64,000 nt of DNA from Erythrobacter sp. QSSC1-22B (GCF_001678665.1 NZ_LZRP01000003.1:248001-312000), one strand, 5' to 3'. Shown: positions 1 through 7,871, counted from the first letter of the stretch. Translations and numbers: made by a program. Notes: a model not told the origin generated them from the sequence alone.

Positions 1-1
1 T

Positions 2-286
2 CTCGAGCGGCTAACGGTGACTGCCGTGCTGCGCTATCTCGCCGTGGCCCATTATGGACGCGGCCGGGGCGAATATTCGGAGGGCGAACACCCGGCATTC
101 TGGCAGAAGGTCGTGGAAGATGAGGTCGCCAAACGTGCCGAAGCTTTAATGATCGCTACCGCTACTAGCCGCTCCGCCATTAACGAGACAGCGCCACCAG
201 CGATCAGTGAGGAGCTGCGCAGGATCATAAGCGCCGTGTTAAAGCGTCTTTACCCCGAAGCCGGGAAGAATGTCGCTTGGTCTTAA
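2..286 (+). CDS. Unrecognised protein, 5' end outside the window
   Basis: The reading frame is open from the first bases of the window, so the gene may begin to the left. An internal GTG at 17 would give 89 residues. The visible part is charged and probably helical, with a basic N-terminal part (HYGRGRGEY) and no membrane segment or signal peptide. I recognise no domain. It lies inside the integrative element, upstream of the excisionase-like gene and on the opposite strand. It could be the end of a replication, mobilisation or cargo protein, but nothing in the sequence decides this. Confidence 0.4.
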   Translation, partial: LERLTVTAVLRYLAVAHYGRGRGEYSEGEHPAFWQKVVEDEVAKRAEALMIATATSRSAINETAPPAISEELRRIISAVLKRLYPEAGKNVAWS

Positions 287-467
287 TCAGTCGGACCAGG
301 GATGCTTCAATCTGGGCGCGCCTGGGATTCCCGCTAGACCGCCTTTCGGTCGTTAACGGAATGGCAGCTTTCCATACCAGCAAGCTAGAAGCGGGCAGTC
401 GGCAAACGGCCCAACAGCAGAAATTGCACTGCGAGCCTCCTTTTGACTACCCAAACTACTACCGATT

Positions 468-698
468 CTACATCAATGCTTCCGCTGGCTCGCACACTAA
501 ATCAGGCCGAACATCACTTTTATGAGCGTTGGCCCGGAAGCTGTCGAGAAGTTCATTTCGGTAGAAATACCAACGCCCTCCTAATTTTTTCGCCGGTATC
601 AGACCCTGATCGAGCAGGTGATAAATCTCGCGCGGGCTTAGGCCGAGAGCCTTCGCAGCTTCTTTCGCGCCCTTTAACAAGTCATGAGAATCTTTCAT
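468..698 (-). CDS. AlpA/excisionase-like helix-turn-helix protein
   Basis: This 76-residue protein has a small winged-helix DNA-binding domain of the excisionase/AlpA (HTH_17) kind. The signature is the run EAAKALGLSPREIYHLLDQG followed by LIPAKKLGGRWYF, that is, recognition helix and wing, at about residues 12-46. The rest is a short basic tail. Such proteins bend DNA for excision or regulate integrase genes. It is transcribed away from the MerR-like gene, and the gap of about 90 bases between them holds two palindromic sites. Its place in an integrase-bearing element supports a directionality or regulatory role; this is inference from family and context. Confidence 0.7.
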   Translation of the reverse strand: MKDSHDLLKGAKEAAKALGLSPREIYHLLDQGLIPAKKLGGRWYFYRNELLDSFRANAHKSDVRPDLVCEPAEALM

Positions 699-711
699 AT
701 GAAACTCCTGT

Positions 712-727
712 GGATACGTTTGTATCT
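712..727. promoter_or_regulatory. Palindromic site, first of two, in the excisionase/regulator gap
   Basis: The bases ggatacgtttgtatct form an imperfect inverted repeat (GGATAC / GTATCt). A related copy lies at 761-776. Two similar dyads between divergent regulatory genes look like operators for one of the two encoded DNA-binding proteins. Confidence 0.5.
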
Positions 728-760
728 AAACAGCTAGCTTTTCTGCAGAGTGTGTGCAAT

Positions 761-776
761 GGATATATTCGTATCC
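761..776. promoter_or_regulatory. Palindromic site, second of two, in the excisionase/regulator gap
   Basis: The bases ggatatattcgtatcc match the 712-727 site at 12 of 16 positions and form the better dyad (GGATA / TATCC). The site ends 12 bases before the start chosen for the downstream regulator. It would overlap the ATG at 759, which is one reason not to use that ATG. Confidence 0.5.
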
Positions 777-788
777 AAAGGAAAGTTG

Positions 789-1352
789 ATGCTCAAGTTC
801 GCACAGGTTGAAATCGCTCTTGCCTCGAATCTCGACGTAAAAGAGGAACATCGTGAAAAGTTTCGAGCCCGTCTCAAGCAGCTCCAGCGTTCCGGATGGC
901 CCACCGGTGTAAACACTGGTGGCAAACGCCCTAGATACGGAGCGCGCCAATTACTTGAACTCGCGTTCGTTCTCGAATTGCTCGAATGTGGAATTAGCCC
1001 GGACCGGTCCGTGCGATTAATTGAGGGGTGGTGGGAGTCCGTTCGAAAAGCCTTTTTGCAAGCGCGTAGCGCTCCGGACGAGCAAATTATGCTCGGGTTT
1101 TTCCAGACGCACTTCACGGGACTTTCGCTGCAGGCAGGTCAAGCGGATATTGGGGAGCCGGACGAAGGCGCTTTTATCTTCTCGATAACAGCCAACGAGA
1201 GACCTGAAGAACTCTCAAGCCTTCAAGCGATGCTGAGCGCTCCTCGTTACATCACTATAAACGTGAGCAGAATCCTGTTCGGCCTAACTGTCGGTCTGCG
1301 TGAGGCTGGCACTGAGAGTGCATTCGTGTGGGCGCAAACAGAAGAGTGGTGA
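789..1352 (+). CDS. MerR-like regulator of the integrative element
   Basis: The protein has about 187 residues. The part at about residues 40-70 (RPRYGARQLLELAFVLELLE) resembles the recognition helix and following helix of MerR-type winged domains; the rest has no domain I can name. I chose the ATG at 789 because a good Shine-Dalgarno (aaggaa) lies about seven bases upstream. The in-frame ATG at 759 lies inside a palindromic site. It is divergent from the excisionase-like gene and followed by the integrase gene after about 50 bases, so it probably controls element maintenance or excision. Function is inferred from context. Confidence 0.6.
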   Translation: MLKFAQVEIALASNLDVKEEHREKFRARLKQLQRSGWPTGVNTGGKRPRYGARQLLELAFVLELLECGISPDRSVRLIEGWWESVRKAFLQARSAPDEQIMLGFFQTHFTGLSLQAGQADIGEPDEGAFIFSITANERPEELSSLQAMLSAPRYITINVSRILFGLTVGLREAGTESAFVWAQTEEW

Positions 1353-1401
1353 AAAGATCGGGACATTCTTAGGCGATTATTGGATGTGAGAGTAAATTAA
1401 A

Positions 1402-2583
1402 ATGGCAAGCGTTCGCAAGCGGATATGGAAGTCGAGAGGAATCGAAAAATGCGCTTGGGTCGTCGACTGGAAGGATGCTTCTGGTAAAAGGTTGTCTAAG
1501 CAATTCGCTCTAAAACGAGACGCGGAAGCTCATCGAAGCTCCGTAAGTCAAAAGACGCGCCGAGGCATACAAACGGGAGGTGTCCGATCGGCAACGATTG
1601 CGGACGCAGGTCGCTCGTGGTTATCCAAATGTAAGCTCAATGCTCTGGAGCCGACCACGATCGCTGCTTACGAACAACATGTTCGATTACATATCAATCC
1701 GATCTGCGGTGGACAAAGGATCGGTTCGGTTACGAGAGTTGATGCCGAACTTATCGGTGACGATCTCATCGCAAAACTTAGCCCTGCCATGACTAAAAGG
1801 GTTTTACGCTCCCTTAGGGCAATTGGAGCCGAGGCTGAGCGTATCGGACTCACTGGCGGGAACGTGTTCGTCAAAGTCCAAGCGAAGCGTGGACAGCGAC
1901 GTAACCCGAAGGTGGTGATTCCGCTCAGGGGCGAGCTTATGGCAATGCTGCGGCACTCGCCGATGATGGCAGAAATGATGACGCTGCCACTGGTAATGCT
2001 GCTTCTGTTTACCGGCATTCGGGCATCAGAAGCGCGCGGCCTTATGTGGCAATCTATCGATTTTCGCGAAGGCACATTGACGGTCGAGCGACGTGCCGAC
2101 TCGCGCAATGTGATCGGCTATCCAAAATCGAAGTCCGGCTATCGAACAATTCCTCTGCCAATGCGAGTTGTAACGGCTTTGCGCGCCTGGAAGCTCGCGT
2201 GCCCAACGACGTCTTTGAATTTGGTTTTCCCGTCCACAAGAGGTTCGCCAGTCTCGCATGCTCGATTGAATGGAAGGATCTTCTACGATCTCCAAATTCA
2301 TGCTGGCATCTTTGACATAGAGGAAACTGCCAAGGGCATGGAAAAGTGGATCAAGCGCTACTCGTTACATGCCCTCCGCCATGCTGCAGCGTCTCTTTGG
2401 ATTGAAAAGAGCGTGTCTCCGAAGACCATCCAGACATGGATGGGGCACTCCTCAATCCAGGTCACCTTCGACACTTATGGCCATCTCTTCGAAAAGGCTG
2501 AACTGGATGGAAGCGCAGCTGGTGCGATCGAGAAAGAGCTTATCGGCTATCTCGATGCAGCGTGGACGCAGCAAGCAGCCTAA
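1402..2583 (+). CDS. int: Tyrosine-family site-specific integrase
   Basis: This 393-residue recombinase would insert and excise the element at tRNA-Gln. The N-terminal part (about 1-60) is an arm-binding region and the middle part (about 65-170) a SAM-like core-binding domain. The C-terminal catalytic domain shows the family residues: Arg in LLLFTGIRASEARGL, His-x-x-Arg in YSLHALRHAAASLW, His in WMGHSSIQVTF and the nucleophile Tyr in DTYGHLF. The length is usual for phage-type integrases of alphaproteobacterial islands. The gene reads toward the tRNA fragment only 27 bases beyond its stop, which fits an att-flanking integrase. No frameshift or missing catalytic residue is seen. Confidence 0.95.
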   Translation: MASVRKRIWKSRGIEKCAWVVDWKDASGKRLSKQFALKRDAEAHRSSVSQKTRRGIQTGGVRSATIADAGRSWLSKCKLNALEPTTIAAYEQHVRLHINPICGGQRIGSVTRVDAELIGDDLIAKLSPAMTKRVLRSLRAIGAEAERIGLTGGNVFVKVQAKRGQRRNPKVVIPLRGELMAMLRHSPMMAEMMTLPLVMLLLFTGIRASEARGLMWQSIDFREGTLTVERRADSRNVIGYPKSKSGYRTIPLPMRVVTALRAWKLACPTTSLNLVFPSTRGSPVSHARLNGRIFYDLQIHAGIFDIEETAKGMEKWIKRYSLHALRHAAASLWIEKSVSPKTIQTWMGHSSIQVTFDTYGHLFEKAELDGSAAGAIEKELIGYLDAAWTQQAA

Positions 2584-2609
2584 AAAGCCAAACATATCAA
2601 TAGTGGTTT

Positions 2610-2658
2610 ACGGACTCTGACTCCGTCAATTGAGGTTCGAATCCTCACGGGGCATCCA
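2610..2658 (+). other. attR: 3' fragment of a tRNA-Gln(CTG) gene
   Basis: The fragment contains the anticodon arm (acgga / tccgt closing the loop ctctgac, anticodon CTG at 2617-2619), a four-base variable region, the T arm (tgagg-ttcgaat-cctca), the 3' acceptor strand cggggca, the discriminator base and an encoded CCA. The 5' acceptor strand (expected tgccccg) and the D arm are absent upstream, so this is not a working tRNA. Such partial copies arise when an integrase recombines within the 3' half of a tRNA gene. The intact tRNA-Gln is predicted at the other end of the element. Confidence 0.85.
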
Positions 2659-3061
2659 TTTCCACACGGATCTATCGGTCGGGCCCGAGCGATCGCGCCA
2701 CCCCACTGTCCGGGACGCAGTTTGGGGCATCACGCGGCAGTTCGCGACGATAAGGGCCGCTTACGGCCGTAGGGTTTATTCTCGCGGGGTCATGCGCAGG
2801 CCGGGTGTTCTCGGACCGCCGCGCAAGGTTCTGCGCGTGGGGAAAATAAAGTCATGTGAGTCTTGGCGCTTTGGGGTCGGCAGGCCGTTTGGTGTTTGCG
2901 GCGCGGAAGGGCTTGGCCCCTCCGCTGCGAATCTTGAACCATTGAAAGACCCCATCCATGCCTACCCGCCCGGAGCCAGTCGTGCCCCTCAACGCCCGCG
3001 AAAGCCGGGTGGACGATAGCGAGGCTGCAAGCGGAATCGCAGCCTGCGCGAGGGCTGTGCA
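2659..3061. other. Intergenic region, no gene recognised; contains a hairpin before the GntA-like gene
   Basis: About 400 bases lie between the attachment site and the GntA-like gene. No reading frame here has convincing coding character. A perfect 7-bp hairpin (aggctgc / gcagcct, 10-base loop) lies at 3022-3045, just before the weak Shine-Dalgarno of the next gene. I looked for guanidine riboswitch signatures because of the downstream genes and did not find them. Confidence 0.5.
3022..3045 (+). promoter_or_regulatory. Leader hairpin before the GntA-like gene
   Basis: The stem is 7 bp and perfect (3022-3028 with 3039-3045) with a 10-base loop. It ends 16 bases before the ATG at 3062 and would lie in the mRNA leader. 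It has no U-tract, so it is not a simple terminator. A role in translation control is only a possibility. Confidence 0.3.
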
Positions 3062-3763
3062 ATGACCGTCGCCGCGATGACAGTGCCGCAGACTCGCGAA
3101 GTCGAGATGCGCGAGCGTTTCGAAGCCTTTATCGAGCGCAGCGAATTCCCCTGCGTCGGCGCGAAATCCACGCTGGCGCGCGGAACCTTGAAGACGCTCT
3201 TCGCCAAGAACATGACCAGTGGCTGGGACGATCTGCGGATCCACGATGCGCTGCTCGACTGGGCCCAAAGCTACCGCGACGATCGCAGCTATCTGCGCAG
3301 CCTCGCCGTGGTGTTCGAAGGGCCAGTCGATGCGGACGAGAGCGCGTTCGAGGCGCGTTTGTGGGAACGGCTGCAATCGCTCGCCGACAAGGACGACTGG
3401 TTTTCCCAGCCCTATGACGCCAGCGTCAGCCCCGACCCCTCCGATCCGCATTTCTCGCTCAGCTTCGGCGGCGAGGCCTTCTTCGTCGTCGGCCTGCACC
3501 CCAATGCCTCGCGCCCGGCGCGACGGTTTGCCTATCCGACGCTGGTGTTCAACCTCCACGACCAGTTCGAGCAATTGCGCGAGCAGGGCCGCTACGAGCG
3601 GATGCGCGAGGCCATTCTGGCGCGCGACACCAAGCTTGCCGGCTCGGCGAACCCGATGCTTGCCCGCCACGGCGAAACCAGCGAAGCGCGGCAATACAGC
3701 GGCCGCGCGGTGGCGCCCGACTGGACCTGCCCCTTCAGCGACAAGCGGAGCCTGCCAAAATGA
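3062..3763 (+). CDS. YqcI/YcgG-family (GntA-like) heme-dependent N-hydroxylase
   Basis: This 233-residue soluble protein belongs to the YqcI/YcgG family. Its characterised member GntA is a heme-dependent N-hydroxylase in guanitoxin synthesis. Family signatures visible here are FPCVGAKS near residue 30, SFGGEAFFVVGLHPNASR at about 138-155, the segment PTLVFNLHDQFEQLR and the C-terminal DWTCPF. The stop overlaps the start of the DUF1989 gene by four bases (ATGA), so the two are translationally coupled. The guanidine-related biochemistry of both families suggests a small nitrogen compound as substrate, but the substrate cannot be read from the sequence. The rest of the guanitoxin pathway is not present here, so the natural product itself is unlikely. 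Confidence 0.8.
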   Translation: MTVAAMTVPQTREVEMRERFEAFIERSEFPCVGAKSTLARGTLKTLFAKNMTSGWDDLRIHDALLDWAQSYRDDRSYLRSLAVVFEGPVDADESAFEARLWERLQSLADKDDWFSQPYDASVSPDPSDPHFSLSFGGEAFFVVGLHPNASRPARRFAYPTLVFNLHDQFEQLREQGRYERMREAILARDTKLAGSANPMLARHGETSEARQYSGRAVAPDWTCPFSDKRSLPK

Positions 3764-4359
3764 ACCGGCCCCTGATGACCCGAATAGAACCGCGCAGCGG
3801 CGTGGCTTTGAAGCTTCCCAAGGGCGAGACGCTGGTGGTGAGCGATCCCGAGGGCGGGCAGGTTTCCGACCTGGTCTGCTACGGCGCGGACGATATCGGC
3901 GAGGTCATCTCCAACGGTCGGACCTTCGATTACGAAGAGACCATCGCGCTGACCACCGGCAACCGCTTGTGGTCCAACCGGTCGCGGGTGATGCTGGAGA
4001 TCGTCGAGGACACGGTGGGGACGCATGATTTCCTGCTCACCCCCTGCAGCGTCGATACCTTTCGCCATTTCTATCCCGACAAGCCCGAGCATCGCGGCTG
4101 CTTCGGCAATCTGGAGGCGGCGCTCGCGCCCTATGGTATCGTCGCCGATGCGATCCCGACCGCGTTCAACCTGTTCATGACCGTGCCGGTGGATGGCAAA
4201 ACCGGGGTGCTCGCGGTGAAGCCGCCGCTGAGCAAGGCTGGCGACCGGATCGTGCTGCGCGCTGCTATGGATCTGATCGTCGGGCTGACCGCCTGTTCTG
4301 CCTACGCGTCGAACGGCGGCAGCTTCAAGCCGATCGATTACGCGGTCGAGCCGGCCTGA
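3760..4359 (+). CDS. DUF1989 (urea carboxylase-associated) family protein
   Basis: This 199-residue cytosolic protein has a single DUF1989 domain over nearly its full length. Recognisable blocks are GGQVSDLVCYGADD, SNGRTFDYEE, LWSNRSRVMLEI and the His/Cys-bearing HDFLLTPCS. Relatives are encoded with urea/guanidine carboxylases, and the CgdA/CgdB pair of this family acts as carboxyguanidine deiminase. Here no carboxylase is present; instead the gene is coupled by an ATGA overlap to the GntA-like hydroxylase. A job in converting a guanidino or hydroxylated amine product is an inference from this pairing. Confidence 0.8.
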   Translation: MNRPLMTRIEPRSGVALKLPKGETLVVSDPEGGQVSDLVCYGADDIGEVISNGRTFDYEETIALTTGNRLWSNRSRVMLEIVEDTVGTHDFLLTPCSVDTFRHFYPDKPEHRGCFGNLEAALAPYGIVADAIPTAFNLFMTVPVDGKTGVLAVKPPLSKAGDRIVLRAAMDLIVGLTACSAYASNGGSFKPIDYAVEPA

Positions 4360-4377
4360 TCCTCCGGGACCCTAGCG

Positions 4378-5115
4378 TCAGTCGTCCTGGAGCTTGAGCG
4401 CGCCGTGGCCGTAGAGATAGCTGCCATCGAAGCGGGCATAGCGTTTGAGCGCGTCCCAATCGTCGGTGTAGAGATCGCCGCGGCGGATCTCGCCGATCCC
4501 CAGCTCGCGCAATTTGGCCACCGCGCGATTGGCATGGACCGCGCTGACCCCGCACATATCTGCCAGATCGAGCTGGGTGAAGGGTGTGCGCAGCGCGCGC
4601 GGGACCTGGCGACCGATCATGGTGAGCCGCTCGTGCAGCTCGGCGTAGAGATGCGCGATCCGGCGCGGGGCATCGAGTTGTTCGAGCGCCTGGATCCATC
4701 TGCGATGGATTGCAGCATCGAGCAGCGTCGCAAACCACATCGCGCGAGCGATATCCGGACGCTCGTTCATCACGGTCTGCAACCGTTCGTGCGGAACGGC
4801 ACCCAGCCTGACCGATCCTGCGCTGACCAGAGTGTGGTCGAGCCGTTTGAGCGCGAAGCGATGCAGATCGATAAAATCGCCGGGAACGTGAATGCCGACG
4901 ATGAAGCGGCGCTCGCCGGTCTCGATCGTGCGGAGCACGAACCCTTCGATGAGCAGGTGGCTGTCATCGAGCGAGACACCGCTTTCGACGAGCTGCACAT
5001 TATCGCCGTGCTCTTCGACACTTTCGATGAGGTCTTCGATATGGGTCAGGGCGTTCTGGCTGAGATGCTCTCGCAGGCGTCCCGCGAGGAATTCTCGGGT
5101 GAGAGGATAGGTCAT
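4378..5115 (-). CDS. Crp/Fnr-family transcription regulator, first of two neighbouring paralogues
   Basis: The protein has about 245 residues. The N-terminal half is a cyclic-nucleotide-binding-like beta barrel (LLIEGFVLRTIETGERRFIVG, then VPGDFIDLHRFAL). The C-terminal part has a winged helix with recognition segment QLDLADMCGVSAVHANRAV. No N-terminal cysteine cluster is present, so it is not an FNR-type Fe-S sensor. I placed the start at the ATG at 5115 (MTYPLTREFLAGRL), which aligns with the start of the neighbour; a longer frame upstream lacks family character. It converges with the DUF1989 gene, 18 bases apart. The effector is unknown. Confidence 0.85.
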   Translation of the reverse strand: MTYPLTREFLAGRLREHLSQNALTHIEDLIESVEEHGDNVQLVESGVSLDDSHLLIEGFVLRTIETGERRFIVGIHVPGDFIDLHRFALKRLDHTLVSAGSVRLGAVPHERLQTVMNERPDIARAMWFATLLDAAIHRRWIQALEQLDAPRRIAHLYAELHERLTMIGRQVPRALRTPFTQLDLADMCGVSAVHANRAVAKLRELGIGEIRRGDLYTDDWDALKRYARFDGSYLYGHGALKLQDD

Positions 5116-5272
5116 TGCTTCGGTCTTTCTACCCCCGCCAGGTCGCGCTGCGCTTAAGCAAGCGGGTACGGACCGGTCCATTGAGAAATGTTAGTGTCCG
5201 AGCATTTTCTGGCGATATCCGGCAACCGTGCCGCACTTGTGCACCTTCCAGGGCTCGGCTTGCCCGCAGCGC

Positions 5273-6043
5273 CTATGCGGGCGGGCCAGCGATATCGACG
5301 ACCGACGGCGCGTCGGCATAAAGGTAGCCCGGGTTGAAATCGCCGTATTCCTTCAGCCGCTCGCGGTCGGAAACCATCACGCGGCCGCGGCGGAAATCGG
5401 CGATTCCGGTCTTGCGCAGTTCGGCGATGGCGCGATTGACGTGAATCGCGGTAGCACCGCACATGTCGGCCAGATCGATCTGCGTCAAAGGCGTGTCGAA
5501 GCCGTCCGTCCGGGCCAGCCCGACCATCTCGAGCCGCTCCCATATCTCCGCGAAGATATGCGCGATCCGGCACGGCGCGGTGAGCTGTTCGAGCTTCATG
5601 ATCCATCTGCGGTGCATGGCGGCATCGAGCAGCGTGGAAAACCAGAACAGCCGCGCCAGCTCCGGATCGTCGCGCATCACCTGGACGATGGCATCATGTG
5701 GGACGTAGCCGACCTTGGCCACGCCGACGCAATCGATGTTGTGATCGAGCCGCTGAAGCGCGAAGCAGTGCAGATCGACAAAATCGCCGGGCACGTGGAA
5801 GCTTACCGCATGGCGGCGGTTTTCCGATTCCAGCGTCCGCAGCATGAAGCCTTCGATCAGCATAGTCGAATGCTTGGAGGTCTGCCCGCGGGCGATCACC
5901 CGGTGGCCGTGTTCGAGCACCTCGGTTTCGGCCACCAGCGCCTCCATCCGTGAACGCTCGGCTTCGCTCAGTTGGGAGCGCGCGCGCCCGGCGAGGAAAC
6001 GCCCGGTTTTCGGATATCTCTCGAACTCGTTGAGGTTGTTCAT
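5273..6043 (-). CDS. Crp/Fnr-family transcription regulator, second paralogue
   Basis: The protein has about 256 residues and the same architecture as its neighbour: effector barrel with MLIEGFMLRTLESENRRHAV and FHVPGDFVDLHCFALQRLDH, then a winged helix with QIDLADMCGATAIHVNRAI. The shared blocks (FLAGR near the N terminus, VPGDF-DLH-FAL-RLDH, LLDAA-HRRWI, HVNRA/HANRA) show the two genes are a duplicated pair. They lie head to tail on the minus strand with 157 bases between them, so each may have its own promoter. The ATG at 6043 is used; a GTG two codons earlier is possible. Confidence 0.85.
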   Translation of the reverse strand: MNNLNEFERYPKTGRFLAGRARSQLSEAERSRMEALVAETEVLEHGHRVIARGQTSKHSTMLIEGFMLRTLESENRRHAVSFHVPGDFVDLHCFALQRLDHNIDCVGVAKVGYVPHDAIVQVMRDDPELARLFWFSTLLDAAMHRRWIMKLEQLTAPCRIAHIFAEIWERLEMVGLARTDGFDTPLTQIDLADMCGATAIHVNRAIAELRKTGIADFRRGRVMVSDRERLKEYGDFNPGYLYADAPSVVDIAGPPA

Positions 6044-6176
6044 GCGCACATTCTAACCGGTGGATGCGAAACAAGCCAACCGCTTCCGCATCGCCCCGGG
6101 ATTGGCACACTGCGTCGTAGCGCCCGCGGCTTCGGCACCGCTTGCCGCAAGGCCCGGCTTTGCCTATCGGCACCGC

Positions 6177-7073
6177 ATGACCGACACCCCCAAAACAGAG
6201 ACCGGCAAGCACGATCGCGCCGCCCGCAATTTCTATCCGGCGGAGGAGGAGGCGCAATTCTCCAAGTCCCAGCCGCATGTCACTCCCCAGACGCTGGATC
6301 CGGCGTATGAGCTGGCCTTCCAGGACCGCGACTTCCTGCTGCGCGAGGAATTGCGCCCGGTGCGGTTCCAGCTCGAGCTGCTCAAGCCGGAAATGCTGCT
6401 CGACGAGGCAGGGGTCGGTTCGACGCTGGTGATCTACGGTTCGGCGCGCATCCCGCCTCCGCATTCGGTCGAGACCGCGCTCGAGGGCGCGTCCGATCTG
6501 CCCGAGCGCGACCGGCGCGTGGTCAAGAACCTCGCTGCCAAGGCGAAATACTATCAGGAGGCCTACGACCTCGCGCGGCTCGCGAGCGAGAAGGCCATCG
6601 TCGAGGACGGCAAGCGCCAGTTCGTGGTCTGCTCGGGCGGCGGGCCGTCGATCATGGAGGCAGCCAACAAGGGCGCGCACGATGTCGGCGCGGAGACCAT
6701 CGGGCTCAACATCGTCCTGCCGCACGAGCAGGCGCCCAACAGCTATGTCACCCCGCACCTCAGTTTCCAGTTCCACTATTTCGCGCTGCGCAAGATGCAT
6801 TTCCTGCTGCGCGCACGCGCGGTGGCGGTGTTCCCGGGCGGCTTTGGCACCTTCGACGAATTCTTCGAGCTGCTGACGCTGATCCAGACCGGCAAGATGA
6901 AGCCGATGCCGATCCTGCTGTTCGGCAAGGAGTTCTGGACCCGGGTGATCGATTTCGAGGCGCTCGCGGACGAGGGGACGATCGGCCATAAGGATCTTGA
7001 GCTGTTCCGCTGGTGCGAAACCGCGGACGAGGCCTGGGGTCACATCGCCGATTTCTACAAGTTCGAGGTCTAG
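6177..7073 (+). CDS. LOG/lysine-decarboxylase-like family protein
   Basis: This 298-residue Rossmann-type protein belongs to the TIGR00730 family, which includes cytokinin-activating phosphoribohydrolases and nucleotide 5'-monophosphate nucleosidases. It shows the family signature FPGGFGTFDEFFE and an upstream glycine-rich CSGGGPSIMEAANKGA. It is longer than LOG enzymes of about 190 residues, with an extra N-terminal part of roughly 90 residues, which matches the longer PpnN-like clade in overall plan. A nucleotide-processing role is likely but not certain. Its last four bases overlap the end of the convergent thiD. Confidence 0.8.
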   Translation: MTDTPKTETGKHDRAARNFYPAEEEAQFSKSQPHVTPQTLDPAYELAFQDRDFLLREELRPVRFQLELLKPEMLLDEAGVGSTLVIYGSARIPPPHSVETALEGASDLPERDRRVVKNLAAKAKYYQEAYDLARLASEKAIVEDGKRQFVVCSGGGPSIMEAANKGAHDVGAETIGLNIVLPHEQAPNSYVTPHLSFQFHYFALRKMHFLLRARAVAVFPGGFGTFDEFFELLTLIQTGKMKPMPILLFGKEFWTRVIDFEALADEGTIGHKDLELFRWCETADEAWGHIADFYKFEV

Positions 7074-7870
7074 TCCAGCCTGCGGACGGCCTGCTGGCCG
7101 AGCGGGCCGCTGCCTTCCCCGAACCCGGGCGCAAGCTCGATCGCGCGGTAGGTGAAGCTGCGCGCCAGCTGGATCGCATTGGTGAGCGGCTGGCCGAAGC
7201 CGAGCAATGTCGCCAGCGCCGCCGACAGCGTGCAGCCGGTGCCATGCGTGTGCCGCGTGTCGATCCGCGCATGGCCGAAGCTGGCGTATTTGCCCGATGG
7301 CGAGGCGATATAGTCGAGCACTTCGGCATCGCTGCGATGCCCGCCCTTGGCGAGCACCTGCACCCCGTGGCGCTTGGCCAGCGCCATCGCCGCTTCCAGG
7401 ATCGCATCCGGGGTATCGGGATCCAAGCCCGATAGCACTGCAAGTTCGGGGATATTGGGGGTCGCCAACGTGGCGATCGCGAGCATGCGATCGAACGCGG
7501 CGATGGTTTCGCCGCTCGCCAGTTCGGCACCGCTGGTGGCGACCATGACCGGGTCGAAGACGATCGGCCCGGCGAAACTGTCGAGCCGCTCGGCCACCGC
7601 GTTCGCGACCTCGGGCGAACCCAGCATCCCGATCTTGATGGCATCGGCGCCAATGTCCGAAAGGCAGGAATCGATCTGCGCCAGTACCAGTTCGACCGGC
7701 AGCATCTCGACCGCCTGCACGCCGCGCGTGTTCTGCGCGGTTATCGCGGTGATGGCGGTCATCGCATAACCGCCCAGCATGGTGATGGTCTTGATATCGG
7801 CCTGGATTCCGGCGCCGCCCGAACTGTCGGAACCGGCGATGGACAGGATGCGGGCGGGCTTGCGGTCCAT
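7070..7870 (-). CDS. thiD: Hydroxymethylpyrimidine/phosphomethylpyrimidine kinase
   Basis: This 266-residue ribokinase-fold enzyme phosphorylates HMP and HMP-phosphate in thiamine synthesis. Visible signatures are the N-terminal SIAGSDSSGGAGIQADIKT, IKIGMLGS, FDPVMVATSG and the catalytic anion-hole block HTHGTGCTLSAA. The start at 7870 aligns with the family; codons further upstream do not. It is separated by a single base from the DUF1272 gene and follows glmM in one minus-strand run, so the three are probably cotranscribed. Its 3' end overlaps the convergent LOG gene. Confidence 0.95.
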   Translation of the reverse strand: MDRKPARILSIAGSDSSGGAGIQADIKTITMLGGYAMTAITAITAQNTRGVQAVEMLPVELVLAQIDSCLSDIGADAIKIGMLGSPEVANAVAERLDSFAGPIVFDPVMVATSGAELASGETIAAFDRMLAIATLATPNIPELAVLSGLDPDTPDAILEAAMALAKRHGVQVLAKGGHRSDAEVLDYIASPSGKYASFGHARIDTRHTHGTGCTLSAALATLLGFGQPLTNAIQLARSFTYRAIELAPGFGEGSGPLGQQAVRRLD

Positions 7871-7871
7871 C

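Larger units (their letters stand above)
1..2658. mobile_element. Right end of an integrative element inserted at tRNA-Gln(CTG)
   Basis: The block holds a tyrosine integrase, an AlpA/excisionase-like gene and a MerR-like regulator, and ends in a 3' tRNA-Gln fragment. Its genes are visibly less GC-rich than the chromosome to the right. The integrase stop lies 27 bases before the tRNA fragment, the usual position of an attachment site. Because the tRNA copy lacks its 5' half, the intact tRNA and the other end of the element should lie to the left, outside the window. The left limit given here is only the window edge. Confidence 0.75.

Noticed and set aside
2610..2658. A functional tRNA-Gln gene
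   Set aside because: The 5' acceptor strand and D arm are missing upstream, so only the 3' part is present.
2941..3061. Guanidine riboswitch before the GntA-like/DUF1989 operon
   Set aside because: Neither the tandem ACGR hairpins of class II nor the conserved core of class I could be found; only a simple hairpin is seen.
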